A stretch of 64,000 bases of DNA. Source: Mayamaea pseudoterrestris. Lineage: Eukaryota > Bacillariophyta > Bacillariophyceae > Sellaphorales > Sellaphoraceae. Both the position numbers and the translations under genes were made by a program. The stretch lies in NCBI GenBank assembly GCA_027923505.1, contig BROI01000010.1:682001-746000 (forward strand). The letters are read 5' to 3'. Below the pieces are notes generated by a model, which saw only the letters and a program-made list of their open reading frames with translations, was not told the DNA's origin and made no database searches. How positions within the stretch are numbered: the stretch's first letter is position 1; every line of letters begins with the position of its first letter. Below are positions 40,944 through 50,093 of this stretch, in pieces.

Positions 40944-43034
40944 TTAATCCTCATCAGTCTCGTCAACAGCTTCGGCGCGCTTGCTGCCATACAACTCGTC
41001 CCATGCTAGATATTGTTCCAAGTCGGAGGGAGCAACGCTTGGATTCATGGACCTCAATGACTGTCGAAAATGCTTGTAAGAAATGGCAGGAACGTCATTA
41101 CAATCTACCTCAAGTGCGCGAGCACCAAGTGCACGTATCGGACCCATAGCAGCGTCTGTGCATAGTGCCTTTAGATCTGCTCCACTGAATCCATCAGTAT
41201 CCTTTGCTAGTCGTTCAATTTCAGCTATAGTGAGCGCATGTTTATTCTTCGCCAAGAGCACCTGCAGCAATACTTTTCGATCATCTTCTTCCGGCAGGGG
41301 TATGTATAATCGTTTCGTAAAGCGTCTTCGTGCTGCTTCATCTAACTCTTGTGGACGATTTGTCGCTCCAATCATGAGCACTCGCCCTTGCCCCTCGGTT
41401 CCCGTGCCGTCCAACTGCACAAGAAATTCCGTCTTAATGCGCCGACTCGCTTCATTCTCATCAGCCTTGCGTTGCGTCAACAGACTGTCAAGCTCATCTA
41501 CAAATATGACAGAAGCCGCGTAGTAGGCTGCCACCGCAAACAAAGTACGAACTAGCTTTTCGCCCTCACCGATCCACTTGCTGGTAAGCGACGAACTTGA
41601 TATCGAAAAAAAGGTGGCTCCCGCCTCGTGCGCTATCGCCTTTCCGATTAAAGTCTTGCCCGTTCCCGGTGGACCAAACAGTAGAAGTCCATTTGGTGCA
41701 CGTCGCAGTCCAGTAAACAAATCAGGTCGCTTCATGGGCCAACACACCACTTCTTGAACTGTCTGTTTCGCGTTCGCAAGTCCGGCAATGTCGTCAAACG
41801 TTATCGTTTCGCTTCCAGCCGGATCCATAATTTCGTCGCGAATTTTATTGACCAGATCCTTCCCATAGCGTTGCAGTGGCTCTGGTAGCTCATCATCGTT
41901 GTCCGCTGCCACTGCATTGTTGTTTTCAGTGGTGGCGTAGTTGCTGGTAGTTGAATTGGCCGCCGGAGGCTGTCGAGTGCGCGCGGTGTTAATGTTCTTG
42001 CTGTTAGCGGTTTGTTCGCCAACGGCACCAATCGGCTTTTTAATGGGCGGTTGATACTTGCGTTTAAGCGAATCGCGAATGACTAGAGCGGGGGGCGGTG
42101 GCGGACTCGATGACACGCTACTGTTGTTTGGGTAATGGCTATTGGCATATGGATTGAACCCAGAATGTTGCATTGGCTGCTGAACATATAGAGACTGCTG
42201 TATTTGCGATGCTTGTGAGCTTCCATATTGCGTTTGCGGTGGCAGTTGATGCTGGCCATTACTTCCAATGCGAGCGTACTCGGCAGCTGTTTGAAACGGA
42301 TTGCCAACGTTGTCTTGCTGGATTGTCCACGACGCGGCGCCGTTTATATCGGTCCGATGGTCATGCGGCTGCTGGAGCTGCTGGGCAGGGAAATGCGCAG
42401 TAGCAGGCGCTATCGCTGTTTGCGACAGTCTTGGAGGAGGTTTCGCCGACGCGTATGAGCTATAAGATGACTGAACATCATAACCTGCAGTTTGCTCATT
42501 GTTGAAATGTGTTCTCGATGTAGCGGAGGATGGCACAGACGGATCATGCGTCTTTAGATTCGTTAGTGGCTCCTGCGATGGCAAGTCTATCTGTTCCTGC
42601 TCGACTTCGTTGTCGCTCATGGATTCATCATCTGATTCCCCTTCCATGATCGACTGACAAGCATGCGGATACGCTTCTAGGAAGTCGTCTATATCCGAGT
42701 CCTTGCAGCGATTAGAATCTCGAAACGATTCTTGTTGACGTAGAGGACGCAGACTATTGATAGTTGCTTCGCCTGGCAGTAGCGAAAGGAAGGCTTTTCG
42801 CTGGGTCGAGGTGGCTGAGAATCTTTCTATCCATTTACGGCCCACTTCCTTGTCTTGCCCCAACATATGAACAGTTCCCATGATGCCAGAGCGAATTAAT
42901 AGGTTTTGGCCGGCAAGACGTTGAAGTGCAGCAATATTAGTGCTTGGTGTCTTTTCGATTTCGGCACTGACGTCCCGACTTTTTCGTAGCCAGTCCTCGT
43001 ACAAAAGACCAGTAGACAATTCGTGAAGAGGCAT
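40944..43034 (-). CDS. Fidgetin-like AAA ATPase FIGL1
   Basis: A 696-residue single-exon AAA ATPase of the meiotic/katanin clade. FIGL1 restrains RAD51 and limits crossovers. The C-terminal half shows DIAGLANAKQTVQEVVCWPM, the FIGL1/spastin linker, then Walker A FGPPGTGKT, pore loop SSSLTSKWIGEGEK, Walker B VIFVDELDSLL (DELD in place of DEID), sensor 1 ATNRP, arginine fingers in AARRRFTKRLYIPLP and the C-terminal Vps4-like helix. Residues 120-360 are Gln/Pro/Ser-rich and disordered; KRKYQPPIKKP resembles a nuclear signal or partner-binding motif. It ends 57 bp from the convergent AP2/INO80-like gene. Confidence 0.88.
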   Translation of the reverse strand: MPLHELSTGLLYEDWLRKSRDVSAEIEKTPSTNIAALQRLAGQNLLIRSGIMGTVHMLGQDKEVGRKWIERFSATSTQRKAFLSLLPGEATINSLRPLRQQESFRDSNRCKDSDIDDFLEAYPHACQSIMEGESDDESMSDNEVEQEQIDLPSQEPLTNLKTHDPSVPSSATSRTHFNNEQTAGYDVQSSYSSYASAKPPPRLSQTAIAPATAHFPAQQLQQPHDHRTDINGAASWTIQQDNVGNPFQTAAEYARIGSNGQHQLPPQTQYGSSQASQIQQSLYVQQPMQHSGFNPYANSHYPNNSSVSSSPPPPPALVIRDSLKRKYQPPIKKPIGAVGEQTANSKNINTARTRQPPAANSTTSNYATTENNNAVAADNDDELPEPLQRYGKDLVNKIRDEIMDPAGSETITFDDIAGLANAKQTVQEVVCWPMKRPDLFTGLRRAPNGLLLFGPPGTGKTLIGKAIAHEAGATFFSISSSSLTSKWIGEGEKLVRTLFAVAAYYAASVIFVDELDSLLTQRKADENEASRRIKTEFLVQLDGTGTEGQGRVLMIGATNRPQELDEAARRRFTKRLYIPLPEEDDRKVLLQVLLAKNKHALTIAEIERLAKDTDGFSGADLKALCTDAAMGPIRALGARALEVDCNDVPAISYKHFRQSLRSMNPSVAPSDLEQYLAWDELYGSKRAEAVDETDED

Positions 43035-43964
43035 TGTAATTTTTCGAGCAAATGAAGTGTTTTTTTATTACATGCAAGTGGCGAACGCAACAGCGCCGTG
43101 CGGGTCAAAGGCCATGGTCGAGAAATGCGACGGTTTCCTTTCACGCGTCTCTCTATATAAGCCATTTGAAGTTGTATTCATATTTGTTAAGCCTAAAGAT
43201 TGACAGATTTTATTTTATATTGCCTGTTTACAACGCAGCTAATGAAATCATAAGGCTATTGTACCTCTTGTATTGCCTTGCGAATTGTTTATCTTGTTTT
43301 CCTACTTATGCCTAAAAGTTTCGATGCCTCGTCACTTTCGACGACCTTTTCAACGTTCACGCCATCACATCATCTCTGTGAGCTGTGAGCAATACTCGTA
43401 TACTCGTATATTAGCAATCATCAGACCGGTAGTCTGATCGTTGCTGGTTTATAATACGCTTTGATGGCTCAATCAGACGCCCAAGGGATTAAGGCTTTCC
43501 CACGAGTCAGCTCATAACAAGAGCCGCTTGCGCTGCCGTCGTCTCACATGACGACGAAGAGTTGATTGCGGTGGTGTGCGAGGAAAGCGATGGATGATTA
43601 CACATGTTCTATTGAAGCATAAAAGGAAGGAACCCTGCTCGGACTGTAGTTGTTGGTCGGTGTGGAACCTGCGACGGCATTACATTGTCGAGTCCACGCT
43701 CCACATCATTGCCGTGATTCCATTGAACCGGTGACAGGTGACAGTAAAATGGTAATTCAGCAAATTCAAGACAGAGCCAAGCCTCGTCGGTTGCAGGAAT
43801 AGTACAAAAAAGTCATTGAGTTGATTGATCAGTTTCTATAGCGTCGAACTGCAGCGCATTCCATACGAACGGACTGGTATATGCTATGCCGCCATGCCGC
43901 TATGCCCAAGCAGGATTGCTTATTGATTATCGTGCAAATCAGAACAAGCCAGTTATAAGGACTC
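43035..43964. other. Gene-poor stretch with one TCAGAC dyad
   Basis: This 930-bp region is upstream of FIGL1. A dyad TCAGACCGGTAGTCTGA lies at 43421-43437, using the same half-site as the 30-bp arrays at 19.6 and 20.3 kb, with a 5-nt centre instead of 3. Short coding-like frames around 43490-43590 end quickly. No gene was recognised. Confidence 0.45.
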
Positions 43965-44672
43965 TTGGACGAGCCTTGCTGGTATTGGAGCAGCAGCATC
44001 AGCAGCATCATTGACGAGTTGCATTCAAGGATGCGTAATGACGAGCAAGAGAAGAATCAGCTCAAGGATTTTGGAATGAGCACATTTCTGGTGGCTCATA
44101 CTCGCGACGGCCTTTCTATCGGCGCATGGCTGCCGTGGCTGTCCATCAAAAGTGATGTTGCTACGCTTGTCTGGATTCGGTCAGAAATGACAACGGAGCT
44201 CGCCACCAATAGAAACAAGGTAAACGCACCAAATGGTCTGGCTCACCATTTTTTTTTAGTGGAAACCGCAGTTGTTGAACTTTTTGGTTTGGAAATGTCG
44301 GCGCAGTTTAAGAAAGTTGATGACTTGCGTCGCAAGAATCGAGCCATGTCGGCACGATATGATGTTATGGCCAAACGTATCCGGTCGAAAGATGCATGCT
44401 ATAGCAAATGCTTCGCAAGCATTATTGAGAAAACTTGCAGCGACGATTCAATGGAAACCGCCTCGTCGGACGTTCGAGCGACACCTATCAATCAGCACGT
44501 ATTGTTTTCGGGTCAAGACTCGTATTGGATCAGTACCAATGCAATGAAAGTCATTGAGTTGCAAATGTTTGTCGATTGTCGAGGTGACGCGCAATGTTCA
44601 CAGATCGTTTCCTTTCAGCAGTACTTTCTCTTTTCTATTATATTCCCATACATTGTATATTTTAACGCGTGA
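43965..44672 (+). CDS. Weak hypothetical ORF, 235 residues
   Basis: An open frame with no recognised domain. The middle is charged and helical (SAQFKKVDDLRRKNRAMSARY), which favours a real protein or the remains of one. The end is hydrophobic (FLFSIIFPYIVYF). A GT...TTTTTTTTTAG pair at 44220-44259 would be a 40-nt intron, but splicing it moves to a poorer frame. The gene has no neighbour that suggests a role, and it may be a relic. Confidence 0.3.
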   Translation: MDEPCWYWSSSISSIIDELHSRMRNDEQEKNQLKDFGMSTFLVAHTRDGLSIGAWLPWLSIKSDVATLVWIRSEMTTELATNRNKVNAPNGLAHHFFLVETAVVELFGLEMSAQFKKVDDLRRKNRAMSARYDVMAKRIRSKDACYSKCFASIIEKTCSDDSMETASSDVRATPINQHVLFSGQDSYWISTNAMKVIELQMFVDCRGDAQCSQIVSFQQYFLFSIIFPYIVYFNA

Positions 44673-44818
44673 AGTCGGCCGTTTTAATGTCATGCTGGAT
44701 GCTGTATAGCAAACTACCTAGTGTAACTGTAGTTTAGGGTAATGGGGTGATGGCGCCGCATCCGAGTCAATTACTATTCCTCGTCTTAAAGCTTTTAGAA
44801 AGTAAATCCACGTTACTT

Positions 44819-45397
44819 TTACGCCTTATCAACCCTGTTACCAAACTCATCCAGGTAGACCCACTCGCCCGTCTTTTCATCGACAAACTCGGTCCACTCG
44901 GCATTCTGAGGAATCAATCCAGCGTACTTTTCGGCATCATTCTGAACCCACTTTTCCTTTCCAATAATGTCAGTGACCTCGTGTCCCTGCATGGCCAAAA
45001 CCTCCTCAACTTCCTTGCCTGGATGCAAGTCCAAATGTTCAGTCTCAACGACAATGGGAGATTCGTTAAATTGATGGAGGGGTGGCGGCGATGAAAGAGT
45101 GAACTCCAACGAGTTGGCGATCAAAGGGACAATCACATTGTCGCCACCGGATGTCAAGTCAGGATTGGTGGAGAATGAGCGAGCTACTGCAGGGAACGAA
45201 GAAGCAAAAGCATGATGAGGTTGGAAGGAGTTGCCAATGTTGTGTCGTCTGGCTGTCGTAGGCCAATCGCTTCCAGGCCCTTACTGCTCTGCAGATCGAA
45301 CAGAAATCAACGTAAATGACAGGTGTTCTCACTCACCTGCTTGACGCACAGAGCTCGCTACTGGGCGACAGGCTCTACGTAGTGCTAGCGACAACAT
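44819..45397 (-). CDS. Mitochondrial small protein, unknown
   Basis: Two exons (45397-45337 and 45279-44819) joined by a 57-nt intron (GCAG|GTGAGT ... GTAAG|GGCC) give about 173 residues. Using the earlier CAG acceptor would create a stop at once, so the AAG acceptor is preferred. The N-terminus (MLSLALRRACRPVASSVRQ, later AVARSFSTN) is a clear mitochondrial presequence. The mature part includes IVPLIANSLEFTLSSPPP, ESPIVVETEHLDLHPGKEVE and a C-terminal EWTEFVDEKTGEWVYLDEF. An accessory subunit of a respiratory complex is one possibility, not shown. It is divergent from the PDT fusion gene. Confidence 0.55.
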
Positions 45398-45652
45398 AGT
45401 TAAGCAGAGTATAGGCGGACAGAGTGTCGCGAGACTGCCAAGGAGAGCTGCTTTTGGACCGCACCTTCTCGTCGCGCCAATCTCGCGCGTCATCGTCGAA
45501 GGAATGAGAGTCGCGGTAAGACTTATATGTGTCGCAGCGGTGATTAGTCGAGGCCATCGAAACTTCGGCGTGACAGAAGTTTCGATGGATCAACACATTG
45601 CGTAGTGTCGTCATCCTTTTTGTTTCATCTATTAGCATCAACTTTGTGAAAC
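45398..45652. promoter_or_regulatory. Shared promoter region with a perfect 13-bp inverted repeat
   Basis: Between the mitochondrial-protein and PDT-fusion starts, 45554-45588 holds arms CCATCGAAACTTC and GAAGTTTCGATGG around a 9-nt loop. The repeat is perfect. It lies 65 bp from the PDT-fusion ATG, so it could be a protein-binding dyad or a 5' UTR hairpin. Confidence 0.75.
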
Positions 45653-47857
45653 ATGAGTCACTTACTTCAGAAACTGGGTAGTCGACGACCGGCTAATTCG
45701 ATCATCCACTCGAATCCTTTATCTATATCAGTATTCCTTTGCCTCCTCGTCGTCGTCGCAACACAAGCTGAACGATCATGCAGCCCTCATTCATCGCGCA
45801 TCCATCGAGGCGGAGCGACATCGTCTCCATCAACTACAACTCACGATTTGCATAATGAACCAGCAATAATGCGAGTGGCTTATCAAGGAGTTGCTGGCGC
45901 CTATTCGGAGAAGGCGACTCGAGAGTTGCTTGGCGACAAAGTGATTGCTGTTGGAAGACCATCCTTCGAGGATTGCTTTAGGGCTGTTGCCTCCTTGGAG
46001 TGCGATTATGCATGTCTTCCAATTGAAAACTCACTTGGAGGTAGTATTCATGAGAATTACGATCTTATGCTGCGGTACGACTTGACTATCATCGGGGAGC
46101 ACGAGTTTCGCGTCAAGCATTGTCTGCTGGCAACAAGGGGAGTCAAGCGCGAAGACTTGAAGTACGCTATTTCGCATCCACAGGCATTGGCGCAGTGCGA
46201 CAATTTTCTGAGAGGACTAGGAATAAAGCCGATTGCAACATACGATACGGCTGGGAGCGCCAAGATGCTGGCTGAGAACGACAAGTTACCTGATGGATGC
46301 ACGCCGCAAAATACATGCGCCATTGCGTCGGACTTGGCGGGACGAACGTATGGTCTCAATTGCCTGGAAGCTGGGATCGAAGACGACGATACCAACTTTA
46401 CTCGATTCCTCTTACTCGCACGCAAGGGCGTGGTAGAATTTTTATCCAAAAATATACCTGCTAAAACGTCCATTGTATTCACCTTTTCAAACGCGGCTGG
46501 TGCACTCTACAAGGCTCTCGCTTGCTTTGCGCTCCGTGACATTGACTGCTCAAAGATTGAAAGCAGACCGACATCTGCATCCTTGCTTAATTTCCTAAAG
46601 TTCAAGAGCCAGCAAGCTGGCCGCAAGATTCGCAACAAGCAAGAGTCGTCACGCTTTCGATACTGCTTTTACCTTGACTTTCTCGCAAACCAGTTGGACC
46701 CCAAGACTCAAAATGCGCTTGCCCATTTGCGGGAACAGGCCGACTATGTGCGAATTCTTGGCTCCTTTCCGCAAAAGTCTCGTCTCGTTGGACCTGTGGC
46801 GGATGCTGTTGAGCGGCTCAAGCATGTTACTGTTGCCGAGTCAAAGGCAATGTCAATTTCGACGCTCCCGAGTGACACCGAGGATAGCAAGCCTTTGAGG
46901 ATAGGCATTGTTGGATTTGGGCCCTTTGGACAAGTCTTGGCGCAAAAGATGGCACTCAAGCATCACGTCAGCTGCTTGGATCAAGGCGACAAGTCTGCTG
47001 CAGCGGCGGAATTGGGACTAGAATTTTATCCAAGTTTCGAATCAACAAAGTTCTTGGCAGGCGTTGACATTGTGGTTGTGACGGCGGAATTAATCGACTT
47101 TGAAACTGCTGTTCAGGCGCTGCCAGCGTCGTCAATGAAGAGCAAGCTCGTGGTCGAAACTTGTGCGCTGAATACGCATCCAAAATCTGTCCTTCTTCGA
47201 ACATTTAGCGATGTAACCGACATTGATATCCTTTCGACGCATCCCATGCTTGGTCCGGTGCGAGCGGGCGAGAGCGGTGATCCGTACACGTCATCGGTGT
47301 GGGAGGGCCGACCGATGGTGTATGAAAAGGTGCGAGTGTCTAACATGGCGCGCTGTGACAAGTTCTTAAAGATTTTTGAGGAAGCTCGTTGCCAAATGGT
47401 GGAGATGGATGCGGCTGCACATGACGCCACGGTTGCTGACGCTGAATTTGTGACGCACTTGGCCGGGCGACTGTTGGTTGACAAACAACTGCTGCCTCCA
47501 TCTCCAGTGATTTCAAAGGAATATGCCGCACTCTGTGACGTAGCCGACATGACTTCTAGTGATTCGTTTGATCAGTTCTTCGGCATGTTCAAGTACAATG
47601 AGAACGCGAGGACTCACCTGACCAAGATGCGAGACAACCTTGCTCGGCTGGAGCAGCAGCTAGCGGCAAAGGAAGCATACTTGGCAGCTGGCATCGAACT
47701 ACGGAACAGTGATCGGCAAAGGTTACTGGCAGAGACCAAGTTGCTGTTGCAGGAAGTGGCACAAAGTAGCGGATTTTTTAGGAATGAGAGAGAAGCTCCG
47801 CCAAAGATTGTTGCCAAGGACGATTCACAAGTAAAGCCGCCAACGAAGAGTCTATAA
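45653..47857 (+). CDS. Prephenate/arogenate dehydratase-ACT-arogenate dehydrogenase fusion
   Basis: A 734-residue single-exon enzyme that would make both the phenylalanine and tyrosine branches. A hydrophobic N-terminus (SISVFLCLLVVVATQA) suggests a signal peptide, though without the usual +1 Phe. Dehydratase residues about 73-255 include RVAYQGVAGAYSEKA, LPIENSLGGSI and the catalytic TRF in DTNFTRF. An ACT domain (about 268-385) has GALYKALACFALRDI and ESRP, the Phe-binding signature. Dehydrogenase (about 405-640) starts LRIGIVGFGPFGQVLAQKM, with STHPMLGP and HDATVADAEFVTH, like plant arogenate dehydrogenases (ARCDKFLKIFEEARC matches closely). The C-terminus is a coiled coil. ADT versus PDT substrate preference cannot be told by eye. 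Confidence 0.88.
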   Translation: MSHLLQKLGSRRPANSIIHSNPLSISVFLCLLVVVATQAERSCSPHSSRIHRGGATSSPSTTTHDLHNEPAIMRVAYQGVAGAYSEKATRELLGDKVIAVGRPSFEDCFRAVASLECDYACLPIENSLGGSIHENYDLMLRYDLTIIGEHEFRVKHCLLATRGVKREDLKYAISHPQALAQCDNFLRGLGIKPIATYDTAGSAKMLAENDKLPDGCTPQNTCAIASDLAGRTYGLNCLEAGIEDDDTNFTRFLLLARKGVVEFLSKNIPAKTSIVFTFSNAAGALYKALACFALRDIDCSKIESRPTSASLLNFLKFKSQQAGRKIRNKQESSRFRYCFYLDFLANQLDPKTQNALAHLREQADYVRILGSFPQKSRLVGPVADAVERLKHVTVAESKAMSISTLPSDTEDSKPLRIGIVGFGPFGQVLAQKMALKHHVSCLDQGDKSAAAAELGLEFYPSFESTKFLAGVDIVVVTAELIDFETAVQALPASSMKSKLVVETCALNTHPKSVLLRTFSDVTDIDILSTHPMLGPVRAGESGDPYTSSVWEGRPMVYEKVRVSNMARCDKFLKIFEEARCQMVEMDAAAHDATVADAEFVTHLAGRLLVDKQLLPPSPVISKEYAALCDVADMTSSDSFDQFFGMFKYNENARTHLTKMRDNLARLEQQLAAKEAYLAAGIELRNSDRQRLLAETKLLLQEVAQSSGFFRNEREAPPKIVAKDDSQVKPPTKSL

Positions 47858-47918
47858 ATGTCATTGTAGTCACGGTAATTAGTGACTTGAGCATTTCTGA
47901 ACATAAATCGATTATATA

Positions 47919-48998
47919 CTACATGGTGCGCCCACCAAACGCTCGCAGTAAATCATCCGCCGATGACTCGTCCTTGATGACCCGAATTCTGCGAAAATCA
48001 TCAATGTTTTTGTCATGCATGCACTGGCTCGACTGACCAGCAAAAACTGAAGTAATTACATCGTGTCTCGTCCTTCGCTCATCTTTACCTTTACTTGCTG
48101 CAATCGACTGTTTGTTCGCAAAGCGTCTCACTCGATTGCAAAATACCGTGGCGCTCTCCACCATATTGATCAAGATATGCGCCTCACTCGGTCGCTCCTT
48201 CTCCACTTCCACAAGGACATGTTGCAGCAATATTTCGGCTTTCATAAAGTATCCCGCATAAATGCAGTTGTAAGCTTGATTGACAAGGCATTTAAAGTAC
48301 ATGTTTGAATCATTCAGAATGCGCGCCATATGCTGCTGCTGTTGCGCCATGGCAACGGCAGTCTTCCAGTGATGGCACATGAAAAAACCACCTCCTAATG
48401 TCGATAGAAAGCCAGCCATGCTTTGTGCCCGAATCAGCTGGTTCTCAAAGTGAATTAATCGTTGCTCCAGTGATGAATCAAAGGCGACGGTGGCCTTTGG
48501 TTGTATGATGAGGCATGCATTGCGACGCTGTAAAGTGACTGATGTAAAGAGAAGGTGGACTGTTCGACAAATCACGTTCTCGTCTTGATCTTCTTTCTTT
48601 TGTTTGTTGCTTTCCATTTCCTTCTTACTGCTCATTTCCGCGAGGTCAAAACCTTTTACAAACTGCTCCGCGGCGCTGCCAAGCTTTTTCTCTCGACCAT
48701 TATGTATCTCCAATTTCTTCTCTTGCTTACTTGCGAATAAATACAGCAGTAGCCAAGTAGCTCGTCTCGCAAACTGGGGAGAATTATGAAAGAGTAGTGG
48801 ATGGAGAATGCTCCAAACAGCGCGAGGAGGTTCTACGTAAAGCACCAGCGTGTTGCTGCCATCGCTTAGAAGTCGCGACACAGTATCGACACGAAGGGGC
48901 AGCTTGACTGTCACTGGTGTTAAACGTCGCTGTGATCGATGCGCCTTTTCGAAATGTTCCATGGTGAATAGATTTGAATTTGGATGGCACACTCGCAA
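47919..48998 (-). CDS. Unknown helical protein, 359 residues
   Basis: I do not recognise this protein. The start could be 48998 or the ATG at 48962 (GCC-like context CCATGG). Residues 30-95 are well ordered (LRVDTVSRLLSDGSNTLVLY; PRAVWSILHPLLF), then a Lys/Glu-rich linker, then a helical C-terminal half with repeat-like pairs resembling TPR or 14-3-3-like packing (SNMYFKCLVNQAYNCIYAGY, FMKAEILLQHVLVEVEKE). The C-terminus is basic and then acidic. It is 61 bp from the convergent PDT fusion and 145 bp from the divergent PDI gene. Confidence 0.55.
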   Translation of the reverse strand: MRVCHPNSNLFTMEHFEKAHRSQRRLTPVTVKLPLRVDTVSRLLSDGSNTLVLYVEPPRAVWSILHPLLFHNSPQFARRATWLLLYLFASKQEKKLEIHNGREKKLGSAAEQFVKGFDLAEMSSKKEMESNKQKKEDQDENVICRTVHLLFTSVTLQRRNACLIIQPKATVAFDSSLEQRLIHFENQLIRAQSMAGFLSTLGGGFFMCHHWKTAVAMAQQQQHMARILNDSNMYFKCLVNQAYNCIYAGYFMKAEILLQHVLVEVEKERPSEAHILINMVESATVFCNRVRRFANKQSIAASKGKDERRTRHDVITSVFAGQSSQCMHDKNIDDFRRIRVIKDESSADDLLRAFGGRTM

Positions 48999-49106
48999 GT
49001 TTCTCGACCGATTTGTGTCGAAGCGGGAATGAAATATCGGACCGGTTCTCAGATCTTGTCGGACACGTGGCTGTCACACTTGATTTGTGCTGATCCTCCA
49101 CACGAA

Positions 49107-50010
49107 ATGACCATGGCGTTCCTTCGCTCCTTTGCCCTTCTTTTCGCACTGGTGACCTTGCAGTCCACGCATGCTGCGGAGGAGCTGACTCCGGAACGAT
49201 TTCAGGAATTGACGACTTCGGGGAAGAATGGAATGGTCAAGTTTTATCAGGTCCGTCTTCTCTTACTGCCTTTCTACTTCCCTACAATCTTGTCGCTCTA
49301 AACTGAATTACTAAAACTATTATCTCATCTGTTCATCATCTTTAACTAATTTTCAGCCGTGGTGCGGTCATTGTACCAAAATGAAGCCTGATTGGGACCA
49401 GCTTGCTGCGGAGGCTCATCCGTCCGTCTTTATCTCTGACATTAATTGTTCCGAGCAGGAGGAATTGTGTTCGGAGAATAATGTACAAGGCTATCCGACC
49501 ATCAAGATTTACAAGGACGGCAAAGTGGAAGACTACAAGGGCGGTAGATCTCTATCGGATCTGCAGGACTTTGTTGACGCTGAGCTGGCCATCAAGTGCG
49601 ATGTTTCTGATCCAGTCGGAAGTGGATGTAGCGACAAGGCCAAAGCGTATATACACAAATGGTCCAGCAAGTCAGACTTGGCGGAAGCTGCCAAGAAGGA
49701 ACTTGATCGACTTTCCGGCATGTCTGACTCGAGTATGAAGGCTGACTTGAAACAGTGGCTGAATGAGCGCATGGCCATTCTTCGTCAGCTGATGGGTCGT
49801 TGCGATGTCAGCAAACCGGAAGGAACCTGTAGTGAAAAGGCCGTCGAGTTTATCGCCAAATGGAAGGATAAGGGCATTGATGCAATTAAGAAGGAGTTGG
49901 ATCGTTTGCACGGTATGACGGGGGACATTATGGCGGATGACTTAAAGCAGTGGCTACGAGAACGAATCAAGATTCTGAAGCAGTTTGGTGGAGGTAATGA
50001 TGAATTATAA
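49107..50010 (+). CDS. ER protein disulfide isomerase with duplicated helical tail
   Basis: Two exons (49107-49250 and 49357-50010) joined in phase 0 by a 106-nt intron give 265 residues. A signal peptide (AFLRSFALLFALVTLQSTHAA) is followed by one thioredoxin domain with active site PWCGHC and cis-Pro in GYPTIKIYKDG. The splice lies directly before PWCGHC, and Gln (FYQ) replaces the usual FYA. After it come two copies of a helical module of about 65 residues: CDVSDPVGSGCSDKA...KKELDRLSGM...DLKQWLNER and CDVSKPEGTCSEKA...KKELDRLHGM...DLKQWLRER. The end is NDEL, an ER-retrieval-type tail. The tail resembles the ERp29/P5 helical domain, here duplicated. Confidence 0.9.
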
Positions 50011-50093
50011 AAATACTTTCTACTACCGGTAGAATTAGTTTATCTTAAGCTGCTTTGATCAAATTTTGTGTCCGCCGCGCTTTGTGCCTTGTC

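Noticed and set aside
44220-44259. 40-nt intron with a poly-T acceptor in the weak ORF
   Set aside because: It is too short, and splicing moves into a frame of poorer protein quality.
45286-45290. CAG acceptor four to nine bases upstream in the mitochondrial gene
   Set aside because: It gives an immediate TAA stop in the frame set by exon 1; the GTAAG acceptor keeps the frame.
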